From the NCBI GenBank assembly GCA_037693485.1, contig CM075348.1, forward strand, positions 130,583,609-130,647,608: a stretch of DNA of 64,000 nt, read 5' to 3'. This stretch comes from Kitagawia praeruptora. Taxonomy: Eukaryota > Streptophyta > Magnoliopsida > Apiales > Apiaceae. The notes beneath the pieces were generated by a model that was given only the letters and a program-made list of their open reading frames with translations, had not been told where the DNA came from and ran no database searches. How positions within the stretch are numbered: position 1 is the stretch's first letter; each line of letters opens with the position of its first letter. A program made the translations under genes and the position numbers. This document shows, one piece after another, positions 32,683 through 43,643 of the stretch.

Positions 32683-35600
32683 ATGGCAACTCAAAGAAGA
32701 CTACCCAAATCAGTAGCTTTCAAGTTTGGTGAATTTGATTTTATGATGAATAATCATGTTGCAGCTATCAATAACAAGGAAGGGGTGTCAACTGATTTTC
32801 ACCCTATTATAGACTTTATGGCGAAAGGACCATTGATTTATGCCTTGACAGCATCTCCACAACTCAATCAAGCAGCTGTTTCACAAGCTTGGGAAAATGC
32901 TGAGGTAATTGATTATACTTAGAGTCAATCAGGTAAGATTGTTCTACACTTAGGGCAAGATACTTATGACATTACTGAATCTGTTGTTAATTCAGTACTT
33001 CACTTACCTGTTAGTTTGAGTTTTGAAAATGTACCATCTGATGATAATGTTAGAACTATGTTATCTGAGTTAGGTTACAATGGACCTCTAGATAACATGA
33101 GCCAGTTAAATAGATCTTTTGAAAGAATGGTCTTTCTTCTTTGATCAAATTGCTAAATGTTTTACTGGTAAATGTAGTTCTTTTCAACAAATTACTTCTG
33201 TTACATCACATATTGCTTATAGTTTGCTTTATGACAGAGTAATTAACATTGGTCACAATATCTTAAGTCAGATGTGTATCAAACTTGGGTCAAGAGATCA
33301 AGACAGGAAAATGGTTTATTATCATAGATTTATGCAATTGTTTATTAACCATTTTATTCCTAATGTTGAAGCTAGATTTGGTAGAGAAAATTGTGTTTCT
33401 TCTTATGTATAGCAAAAAAGAATTTTCTCTAATATAACAAAGAAGGACGATGAAAAGAATCTAGATGAAATACTTGCAATACACTATACACATCATGTTC
33501 AGGTACTTCTAAAAACTCATCTTCCTACTCTATACAATTCTTCTTTCTTTGGTGGTGAAATGACTCAGGAATCTCATTTGGTGGAGAACCCCCTGTGTCT
33601 ACCCAAGTAGCCAAACACATGATAGTCACTGAAACAATTCTAGAACCAAATTTTGATCCACAACCTATTGTTTCAAATAAACCAACCTCTGATGTTTCTC
33701 AAAAGACATCAGTTGTAAAGAATAGAAGATTTGTTGTTTCAAGTAGTAGTAGTTCTAGTGAACATGATGATAATATATCTCTTGCTGAGAGAGCAGAATT
33801 GAAGGCTGCAATTCAACTTTCTACTCTAGGACAAAGAGATGAAGCACCTACTCACATCCAGGCTGCAGTCCCTCAAAAGACTGTAGGCCTTAAAGAGGGA
33901 AAACATTTACTGGATATTGTCTCTCAAAAGACTGTGTCTATTGAAAAAAGATCTCATCCCAAGATCACTTCCGTGTCTACACCTCTTGAGTCTTCTCAAG
34001 AAAAATCTGTTGCTCACTATAACAGGAGAACAAGGAGAAAGATTCATTTGTCACCTACACACAGAGTCTAGTCCAACTGACATCATGCAGGTCTCTACAA
34101 ATGAAGCTAAAATCAGGTCAGCAATTGACAATAGAGATCTTGATATTGATTTTTCATGGGAAACAACACTGTCATACAGACTGGCTATGGGAGTTATTTC
34201 TATCAAAGTAAAATTGTCCAGGCCTGTTCTAGATTTTCTGGTTGAAAGAGTACCAAGACTTTCATTTCCTGAAGAATATGGACTTCTACATCAAAGACTT
34301 GACTTAATGAAATTGCATTTTTATGTATCTGTTAGAAAGGATTTAGTCAAGAAATTTAGACTTAATAAGCATGGTGCACTTCAATCACTACATACATACT
34401 TGTTTCACAAGGATTTCATTGTTGAAGATGTTCCAGCTCAAGGTGAACAAAAGGAGGTAGTAGTTAATGAAATGCAGTCAACAGGAGATACTATTGCACC
34501 AGTGGTGGATAGTAGGACAGATCAGATCACAGTCACTGTAACACAAGAACCATCTAGTCAGAGGTTGGATGACTCAGGAACTGTGATAGCTGATGCTGAA
34601 AGGTCTTCTGTGATGACTGGAATTGCAAGTGAGATACCCTATGATATGGGAGGAATGACTTTGATTGATTTTCCTAAAGATCAAACAAATTTTGTTCAGT
34701 CAAAGTCTATCCACCTTGAGGGTGTGTCTCAGCAAACAACACTTAAAGATGGTGACATGCTAACTATGGTGTCTAATGAAGTATTACTGAAGACATCAGA
34801 GTCTAGTATAGAACCTGAAAGTGGTATACTAGAGCCTGTAGTCTCTGGAAGGAAAGAAGATGCTTGTAAGGGTTCAGAGACTATAGTAGCTCACTCCATG
34901 GAGAAAACCTCAAGCTCCTTGCCATATGAGGAACCCTCTCTCCATGTGAGTTCAGGTATAAAAACTTCTTCTAACCCCTATTTTTCTGTAGGTCATGAAA
35001 GCACATATCAAAATTTGAGTGATACACTTGAAAAGATGGACATAGATCCACAAACAGAGAGGCTGGCTCCTGACCAGGCAAAAGGAGAGGTAGAAAGAGT
35101 GTTGACTTTAGATAGTCAAAGTGAGAATGAGGGTATGGATAATCAACTCCATAGTGAATGAGAGAAAATTAGGAAACCACCATCGTTTGATTTCTGGGAT
35201 CAGGTTTTTCCTGAATCTTGGTTTAATAATCTTGGTATGGATGCTGGTACTTATTCTTTTATCAAGATGTATGAGAAAAATGACTTAGCAAAGCACAATG
35301 CAAATCCAGAAGTTAAAGCTCAGAAGCAAAAAGAAAGGCTTGCAGGAATCATCAACAGAGGAGGTGAAAGGCTAAGACAAACTTCTACTCCATTTGTACC
35401 AGAAGAAATTTCTAATGATCCTAGTATTCCTTTGTATGTACTTCCAATATCAGCTAGAATTGAGACATCAATAGTATCTGATCACTCTAAGGAGGAGTCA
35501 GGATTTGAAGATGTTCGTACACAGAATACTGGTGAAGGACAGAATGAACATATTTCAGCTTCAGATCAGAAAGATGAAGATGTTTGTAACTCTGCTCCAG

Positions 35601-35887
35601 TATTATAACTTGAATATCATTCTATACAGGCAACTTCTTCTACAAGACTTGAATCTGAAGATATTCCAAACACTTCCAACATTGAAGTCAATTCTGAAGT
35701 TCTACAAAATATTCAGAAATCTCAAGTTGAAATTCAATCAAGACTTCAAATACTTGAAGATAACCAAGTCACTATTATGGAAAATCAAGCAGTTCTGATG
35801 AATCTTATTTGTTCTGTTACTGAATCTCTTGGAATTAATGTTGCTGATGTCAAAAAGGGGGAGATAAAAACAATTCAGAGGCAATAG
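32683..35887 (+). pseudogene. COP3 third ORF (accessory protein of unknown function), broken
   Basis: The ATG at 32683 (context aaaATGGCA) starts MATQRRLPKSVAFKFGEF. The coding then runs over about 1,070 codons with an in-frame TAG at 32920-32922, frameshifts near 33119, 33590 and 34070, TAG near 33410, TGA at 35159-35161 and TAA near 35606, ending TAG 35885-35887. The N-terminal domain has ITESVVNSVLHLP, WSFFFDQI, VINIGHNIL and YHRFMQLFINHF, matching COP2 third ORF motif by motif. The C-terminal part is long, hydrophilic and rich in S, T, E and Q, with a final helical segment. No membrane segment is seen. Confidence 0.8.
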
Positions 35888-36146
35888 ACTGGGGGAGATA
35901 AACAGACTGAGAGAAATAAAAGAAGAACTAAGAGTGACAGAGGTGAATCTTATCATCAGGGAAGTGGTAAAGGAAATGAAGCATCAAATAGTTGAATTCT
36001 TTCTTCTAAAGTACTAGATACAATGTCTACATTTGAAGAGGGAGGTACTTAACTTCATGATCTTAAATTCATAAATTCTATTCTGGTTGAATTGTTATAT
36101 GTTTTGACATCTACAACTTAGATTTATGCTTCAAATTCTAAAGCAT
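35888..36146 (+). other. COP3 3' untranslated segment
   Basis: The sequence between the third ORF stop and the polypurine tract has no gene. It includes GGGGGAGATAAACAGACTG, a purine-rich run near 35890 that may be a secondary plus-strand priming site. Confidence 0.5.
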
Positions 36147-36159
36147 AAATAGGGGAGAT
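36147..36159 (+). promoter_or_regulatory. COP3 polypurine tract
   Basis: AAATAGGGGAGAT directly before the 3' LTR primes plus-strand synthesis. It matches the COP2 tract except for one G. Confidence 0.85.
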
Positions 36160-36918
36160 TGTTAGGAATAATTCATAAGTTGTGATGGTAAGAAAAGAAT
36201 TTGCAAATACTTCTTGTATATCCTGAACTTATAAAGAATTTAGCACTTTGTATAGGATATATGTGTTAGACAGTAATCTGTAGAATTAGGTCAGGAATAG
36301 AGCATCAAGGACTACATTTCAGGAACTGAGAGCAGATCCTGATATGACAAGTTAAATACTGATCAAATACTGATGGATGGTCAGATCCTGATGCAATATG
36401 AAATCCTGATATCAGTCATGATATTGATGATGTCATACGGATGCTATGATATTAGTTGTGTTACTGATGATGTCATTATGGATGCTATAGAAGCTGGCAA
36501 GTGCTATAAAATAGGATCGTTTGTTTTGAAGAACAAGCAAGAAGATATCATGAAGGAGAGAATTTTCTATTGATGGAAACTATCAACTGGACAGCAGAAC
36601 ATTGTCATGTTTAGATTAACTTTATGTTATTAGTTGATAGGGAGCATTATAAATACTCTCTCTATGTCATTGTAAAAGTGTCGTAAGAGTTCGTGAGGTT
36701 TGTAATCGTAAGGATACGAGAGTGCAAACAGAGAGAGATTTGTATTGTCAGCAGCTGCTAAAGGTATTTGTACACCTTTGGTAGAGTTTGTATTTGATCT
36801 TATTAATACAAACAGTTTGATTTATTCGTTTGTTCTTGTTTTATTTATTCGAGCAAAAATCAGACACGGTTATATAACTTGTATTCAACCCCCCTTCTAC
36901 AAGTTATTCGAGTTAACA
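36160..36918 (+). repeat. COP3 3' LTR (759 bp)
   Basis: Starts TGTTAGG after the polypurine tract and ends GTTAACA. Frames inside it (for example 36373-36573, repeated at 25380-25580) are LTR sequence and not genes. Confidence 0.95.
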
Positions 36919-38371
36919 CTCAAATTTCCACAAACCTTAAGGTTCTTGACCCTTAGTGCTCCTGCCAGGCCAAGCCCGGCTATCAGAGCTTCATACTCCG
37001 CCTCATTATTTATCGTCGGGAAATCCAACTTCAGGGCATATTTAATCGTGAACCCATCGGGACTTAGCAGGACAAGACCCGCACAACTTGTTTTTGTTTT
37101 TTGATGCCCCGTAAAGTAGAGCATCCAATATTCCTTCTCACTGACTATGGGTTCTTCACCCTCATTTTGCAGTTTACCGTCTTCCAGAAGTATTATCTCC
37201 TACCCCCCCCCCCCCCCCGACTTCTTGGTTGTCAATGGTACATTCAACCACGAAGTCAGCCAATGCCTGGGCTTTAATGGTCATCCTTGGCTTATACTTG
37301 ATGTCAAATTCTCCCAGCTCAATTTTCCACTTGATTGCCTACCACTGGATTTAGGCTTGTGAAAAATGTTTCTTAATGGCTACCCCGTAAGAACTTCAAT
37401 CTTATGTGCCTGAAAGTAGGGTCGTAGTTTCCTAGAGGCAGTTACTAATGCCAAGGCAAACTTCTCAATAGTGGAGTAATTCAACTCTGCTCCATGCAAG
37501 ACCTCACTCACATAATAAATGGGTTTCTGAACCTTGTCTTCTTTCTTCACGAGTACCGCACTCACGTCCTGATCCGAGATTGCTATGTACAAATTGAGAA
37601 CCTCTCCCATCCTTGGCTTGGCCAACAATGGGGCTTCGGCCATATACTTCTTTAGCTGTTCAATGGCCTCTTGGCTTTCCTCTATCCATTCAAAGTTTTT
37701 CACCTTCTTCAAAGTTTTGAAGAAAGGCAAACGCTTGTCACCTGATTTGGAGACGAATCTTACCAATACTGCAATTCTTCCAATCAACTTTTGTACGTCC
37801 CTTATAGAACGTGGTGGTTCCATGTTTAGGATAACATTGATTTTGTCGGGGTTAGCCTCAATTCCACGCTTTGAGACCATGAGACCCAAGAACTTCTCTG
37901 ACCCAACGCCAAAGGCGCACTTGGCTGGATTCAACATCATCTTGTGGTGCCTCTGCACTTCAAATGCCTCCCGTAGGTGCTCGATGTGATCTGCCTTGCA
38001 TAGGCTTTTTACTAGCATATCATCCACATAAACTTCCATTGTCTTCCCAATAAGATGAGCAAATATTTTGTTTACCAACCTCTGATAAGTGGCTCCTGCA
38101 GTCATCAACCCAAAGGCCATGACAAGGTAGCAATACACACCAAAGTCGGTGATGAATGATACCTTAGGAATGTCGTCCTTGTACAAATTGATTTAGTTAT
38201 AGCCACTGAAATCATCCATAAAACTTAGCATCTCGTGCCCAACGGTAGCATCTATCAACGTATCAATCCTTGGCAGGGGAAAACTATCCTTCGAGCATGC
38301 ATCATTCAGGTAAGTGAAGTCTATACACATCCTCCACTTTCTATTGGCCTTCTTGACCATTACGGGGTTGG
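36919..38371 (-). pseudogene. pol: GYP4 reverse transcriptase and RNase H
   Basis: Minus-strand Ty3/gypsy RT of the Tat/Retand type. Upstream part 38371-38193 has WRMCIDFTYLND and DATVGHEMLSFMDDFSGYN. A TAA at about 38190 interrupts it before PKVSFITDFG and YVDDMLVKS (near 38010). A first RNase H-like part (ISDQDVSAVLV) ends near 37380 at VLTG. A frameshift near 37340 and a C16 tract (37203-37218) break the linker. A second, archaeal-type RNase H starts at YFTGHQK and SCAGLVLLSPDG with NNEAEYEALIAGL. The expected catalytic D of that domain near CGDS reads CGNL at the COP3 junction. COP3 cuts the gene at 36919. Confidence 0.9.
37203..37218. repeat. C16 homopolymer in GYP4 coding sequence
   Basis: Sixteen consecutive C (G on the coding strand) lie between the two RNase H domains and put the flanking frames out of phase. 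Such a run is unstable and could also be an assembly weak point. Confidence 0.9.
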
Positions 38372-38376
38372 CCAAC

Positions 38377-38453
38377 TGTGACGCCCCCAGACCCAGGGTC
38401 AGGGATCTATGGTAGTCACGATCCATTTATTCCTTGTTGTACCTGTATTACTC

Positions 38454-38504
<51 letters not shown>

Positions 38505-41500
38505 ATGTGTGTGTGTGTATGCAATCTATACCTGTATTATTCACAATATATGCAATCCACCTGCTCATGACCCCACAATATATATAATCTCACACGTACC
38601 ACAGGTTAGAGTCTCAGAAACGACACACTACAATATATGTGGAATAAAATATAGTTATTACAATACCCAAACATTTACTGAATACTGCTGCTGACGTAAC
38701 GTCTAAGTGAAGGTACATCAGCGGCTCAACTGTCTGTTTCTCGTTATAAACTTACACAGGTCGTACTTATAAATAAAGCGGACTAACAAAAGCTACAGAC
38801 TGATCTAACTAGTCTTTACTACCTCTGGGATCGCTGCCATGAACTGCTCATGGAAATGCCTTGCGTTTCCCACTCGCTTGCGGGCTGTGTGCCTGATCCT
38901 TGGCATCTAGCTTAGCTGCTATATAATATATAAAACAATAGCAAGAGTGAGCGAAAGCTCAGCAAGATAAATAAAGTATGGCATAATCTATCTTTGAATG
39001 AAACCCAGTATAAAGCTGGTATAAGACAAGAATTGTCAAAATACTTCAATAGTGAAATCATTTCCCTTAATGGAGAATAAATATACTAGTTATTATCTCA
39101 ATAACTCAACAATTGGAATTTATCTCTTTATCGGAAAATATTCAAAAAGTACTACCTCAGTACTTCAATTATCAAATATTATCTGATATGAAAGATATAT
39201 GAAGCTCACATTTGCCGAAGAAATTTATAAAACATGCATCCTTTATTTAAAACTCGAATGTGTACACTTAACGGGATAGGATAGAAGCTGGATGCAAAGA
39301 CTCCCCTCGGGGAAAACAACATCAGCAGTTTTAGATACTGCCGGATAGAATGAATAATGCTTCGTAGGAAAGAAAATTGACTTGAACTTGTGGCGGGAAT
39401 TTCTCAGGCGCACCCCTATCTCAATGATCAGTCGATATGCTTGGGGCTCTCGTGATCAATATTTCTACATGTAGAGGAAAATCCCGGTTTCCCAGTCTGC
39501 CCCGACCTCATCAGGGTCGTGGATAGATGTCGCGCTACCTTCGCCTCTGACTCCGTTTCCCCAGTTCTTGTCTCTGAATGAATCTGCTAGCCTTAGGATT
39601 GGAGTAAATTCGAGTCCCCCGGGTCTCAACCCGTTTGCAGATCTTACTCGTATATTTGGTTACTCCCGAAATCAAATGGAAGCTAACCGAAATTTCTCGT
39701 TTGTGCTTGGCCGGAATCTTAGTTTGAATGACAATTAGTTCTCAAGGAATCAAGATTTGAATCTCATACTCTTTTGACGAAATTGAAAACCCTTATTAGT
39801 AGGGTTATATACTCAGGATACACTTGAAGATCTCAATGAAAAGGAATCAACACCGACTCTCGAACTCTGGATTCCCAGTCTCAATGGAATTGAAAGCGTT
39901 TAGATGGCTCAAGTGAGCTAATAATAATTATGAATAAATATTTGTGTATCCTCATAACTTTTGCAAATATTCTTGAAGGTCAGAAAATTATTTAAATTAA
40001 TTTTCAAGGACCTCACATGATTTTTAGATAAATAATATGATTTTTAAATCAATTAAAGAGATTTGAATAAATATTCAAATAATATTTATTAAACAAATCA
40101 CAAAATAAAATAATGATTTAAAATAATCCTTTGAAAATAAAAGAAATATTCGAATAATATTTCTCGAATTGTTTCCAAGTAATTAATACTTTATGAATAT
40201 ACGAATAATGTTTATGAAAGAAAAACATTATTCAGAATGAATAAATAACCTTGTCCCTGGAATCCCTCGGGTTTCCCTGACAATTTCAAAATACTGACTC
40301 CCGGTCTAGAGACAAAAACAACAAGTATACTCTTATCTCTAGAGCTACAAGGTAAACTGGTTTATAACTACTTATCTTGAAGCTAGTATATAAACAAAGA
40401 ATCAAAACTCAATTTAATACGATATAAAAATTATCGCAAAACAGTGTAATACTATATATGGCGAAAGTAGTATTATACAACAATACTTCAAAAGTATAGG
40501 TTTAGAAAACTTGCCTGGTGCACTGGTCATAGTAGGGGCTCGCGATGATGTCCGTTAATCTGAATAAAATCAAGAACGCACGATTAACCCCTAGACGATC
40601 CACTTATAACTCAATATTCGTATACTTAAGAGATTCACAAGCAAAGCACTATTGGCTCATTCTAGACTCGTACTAAGTCCATCTTAATCGTCGAATACTT
40701 AAGTCATAAGTTTGGTTCGAAACCGATCCTCGAACTCAAGTTATACTTAAACACTTATAAAATTGGTTTTTAAGTCGTGTCCTTAGGGTTTTTCACTTGC
40801 GCAACCTCGGCTTACGCATTTTTATAAAATCGAAAAATAACAATTTTAATGCGAAACCTTCGTACAAACTAACTGTTCTTAGAATTTTATCACCAAGTTT
40901 CATATTTCTTAACCTCTTTTAAGGGTCTCGAACATAGCATCAAAGTGGTTACATTTCTGCGATGAAATCTATCAAACCACTTTCACTAAAACTAGCATAA
41001 CTCTTAAACCGTAAACTCTTTTAATGCGATTCTTGCGGCAAAATAAACTAGAAATCCATACCTACACAACCATATGCAGTGATGAGTCCAGAAACCATTT
41101 TATGGCCTCCAGGTTTTCTATTTTTAAGGGCTAACAGAATTTTGGCCATTACGACGTCTATAAATCGAACATTTCCATTTTACAAACACTCCAAACCGAC
41201 CAAGGCAACCCATACATCCTCAACGTCAACCAACATCCATTATACTACTCTAAGTCCAGTGGTGATGTTTAAATCCAGCACCCATCATTTTACACATTAT
41301 ACAAATCCAAATAATCATAAAACCACTTAACATGAACTTATCTTTATACTAGCATCAAAACTACACCAAAACTCTTATAAAACTCAAAGGTGGTTTAGGG
41401 TTTTACCTTCTTAGAAGCTCTAGCAACACTATCAAGTGTTTATAATCACTTAACAAGCTTTATATACTCCTTATAAAGCTTAAACCTTAAGATCAAAACA

Positions 41501-42414
41501 AGAAAACATGGTGGGTTACTATTCATCCTCATTTTTTGATGGATATTTGACATAGCTAGAAGGCAAGGTTAAATATCATATTTTAACCATACTTATTCTC
41601 CTTAATACCTTTCTTTTAAGCCATAGATCATGAGAAACAAATCACTCTAGCTAGGGTTTTGATTTTGAATTAAAGGAAAGGGCCGAATGGTTTTATGGTG
41701 GTGGTGGTGATGTTTTGTTTTCTTTTCTCTCTTGCTCTCTTGTTTGACTAGTTGGTGTATGATTTTTGTGATATGTATTGATGCTTACAAGCTATTAATA
41801 CTTCTTTTAATCCACGTGTCAAGCATTTGTGGTGTGTTAGAAAAGTAATGACATGGTGCATTATTGGCAATTAAGCTCTTGATCTCACACCTCGTTAATC
41901 TTTTTCTTTTCATTTCTTTTCCACCAAATTCACATGATATAAAACCCTAGATGATCATGCATGGTTCTTAATCTTGTTATGTATTTAATCCATAATTTGT
42001 TTTGCGTTCATTTTGTCGCTTAATCTCGTTATAAAGTTCTAGTGATTTCTAGAACGCTCGTTATTCTAACTTTAAGGTTTTCGTTCTAAATCCTCAAATC
42101 ATAATTAATAAAAATATAATCCTTGAATGCTTAGTATCATAATTCACTTGTCTTGTTCGCACTGATATTCTCTTCATTTCTCGGTCAAATTTTCCATAGA
42201 AAATAAAGTTTATATTTTCTGAATTCCGGTCGCGTTTACACACACTTATTCACTTAGTAGATTACTCGTATAACTTCAAAATATCCATTTCTTGTCTTGT
42301 ACATAGAGAAACATGAAAAATTTCTCAATTCTCAAAATCACTATTCATCCATGCAAAGTACTACTCATTCATAGAACAAAAATTTTCTCAAGTACAAAAA
42401 TTAGTGTTATTACA
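38377..42414 (-). mobile_element. Element B: 4.0-kb non-coding LTR-like element in GYP4 RT
   Basis: Read on the minus strand, it starts TGTAATAACAC (42414) and ends GGGGGCGTCACA (38377), flanked by a perfect CCAAC duplication (38372-38376 and 42415-42419). Removing it and one duplication copy restores the phase of the GYP4 RT motif PEW-LANPV across the site. No retroelement protein frame is inside. It shares GACCGGGAGTCAGTA (40306-40292), TCTACATGTAGA (39475-39464) and CGACTGATCATTG (39434-39422) with A and C. It is 1.5 kb shorter than A and C, so probably internally deleted. The last 150 bases hold a microsatellite. Confidence 0.85.
38457..38520. repeat. AT/GT compound microsatellite in element B
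   Basis: An AT run (about 38457-38487) passes directly into GT repeats with one interruption (to 38520). The frames over it encode only I/Y and C/V runs. Confidence 0.9.
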
Positions 42415-43643
42415 CCAACCATTCCGGAAATTGAATTTATTCTATGAATCATGCCTCCACTAGCTTATTTACTTCTTGTTTTATGGCATCTTGCCTCTCA
42501 GGTGCAAAGTTTCTCTTCTTTTGTTTCACTGTCTTTCGATCCGGATCCACGTTCAATTTGTGTATTATAAGTTGGGGATCTATCCCTGGCATATCAGCCG
42601 CTATCCATGCAAACATGTCACCATTACCTTGCCAGAAGGTAACCACCTTGCTTCGTAGGGGCTCTTCCAGAGATGCCCCAATGTAAGTGATCTTCTCAGG
42701 ATCTCCTACTTCTAAGGGTATAGGAACCAGATCCTCTGCAGGCTTCCCCCGTCGTTCTTCATCCTCACGAACATCCATATCCTCAATAAGGAGTACCTGC
42801 CCCCCGATTCCATCAGGCTTCAAGGCTGCTATGTAACAACTCATTGCCATCTTTTGGTCTCCCTTCTCTTCTCCCACACCGTTCCTGGTCGGGAACTTGA
42901 TTTTCAAGTGATAGGTCGAGGTAACAGCCTTGAATGCATGAAGACCCGTCCTTCCGAGGATAGCATTGTAGGTGGAACTAGATTTAATAACCAGGAAGTT
43001 CAGCATTTGTGTGGCCTCCCTCGGCTCTTGCCCTGTAGTCATGGGTAGTTGAATTGTTCCTTCAACATTCGACTCTACTTCATTGAACCCATATATGGGC
43101 ATATTAGATGGTGTCAACTGAGACTCACTATAGCCCATCTTTATGAACGCGTCGTGAAAGATGATGTCTACAAAGGCTCCATTATCTATCAGGACCCGTT
43201 TTGCTTGTGAATTGCCTATCACAGGTGAGATGACCAATGGGTCATCATGAGGAAACTTCACCCCTTCGAGATCAAAATCATCAAATACAATTACTACTTC
43301 TGTTTTCACACGTTTTGGTGCTTCTCCAACGATATGCATCACCTCACGGGCATATGCCTTCCTTGAATTTCTACTTGACCCGACTGCAGTTGGTCCTCCA
43401 AAGATCATGTTTACCACTGGCCCTCGGGGCTGGGGATTGTAGTCACGCTCATCATCCCTCCTATCATAATCCCGTTGGTCTCTATCTTTACGGAACTTGT
43501 TCAACTTTCCTCTTCGACTCAAGAATTCAATTTCATCCTTCAATTGCCTACAATTATCAGTGTCGTGCCCCACGTCTTTTTGAAATCGACAATATTGGTT
43601 CTTGTTTCTCTTCTCAGAATCAGTCCTTAGTGGCTTCGGCCAT
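42415..43643 (-). pseudogene. gag-pol: GYP4 Gag end and protease
   Basis: Minus-strand frame from 43643 starts within Gag: QWPKPLRTDSEKR, then a knuckle-like YCRFQKDVGHDTDNCRQLK typical of Tat/Retand gypsy elements, then an arginine/aspartate-rich segment. The protease follows with RVLIDNGAFVDIIF (DNG in the position of the DTG/DSG triad; D-N-G is common in this clade) and AILGRTGLHAF. It ends near LVEA with TGA and TAA stops at about 42448 and 42436, just before B. On the right, GYP5 cuts it at 43643. The true Gag start is not in the window. Confidence 0.88.

Larger units (their letters stand above)
25178..36918 (+). mobile_element. COP3: Ty1/copia retrotransposon with third ORF, in GYP4
   Basis: LTRs at 25178-25924 and 36160-36918 flank gag, pol and a third ORF, all on the plus strand. 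The target duplication is CTTAA (25173-25177) versus CTCAA (36919-36923), one base different. About 25 substitutions between the LTRs by eye (roughly 97% identity) make it older than COP2. Both flanks are GYP4 RNase H coding sequence, so the insertion point is certain. The coding part has many stops and shifts and lost integrase catalytic residues; it is dead. Confidence 0.95.
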
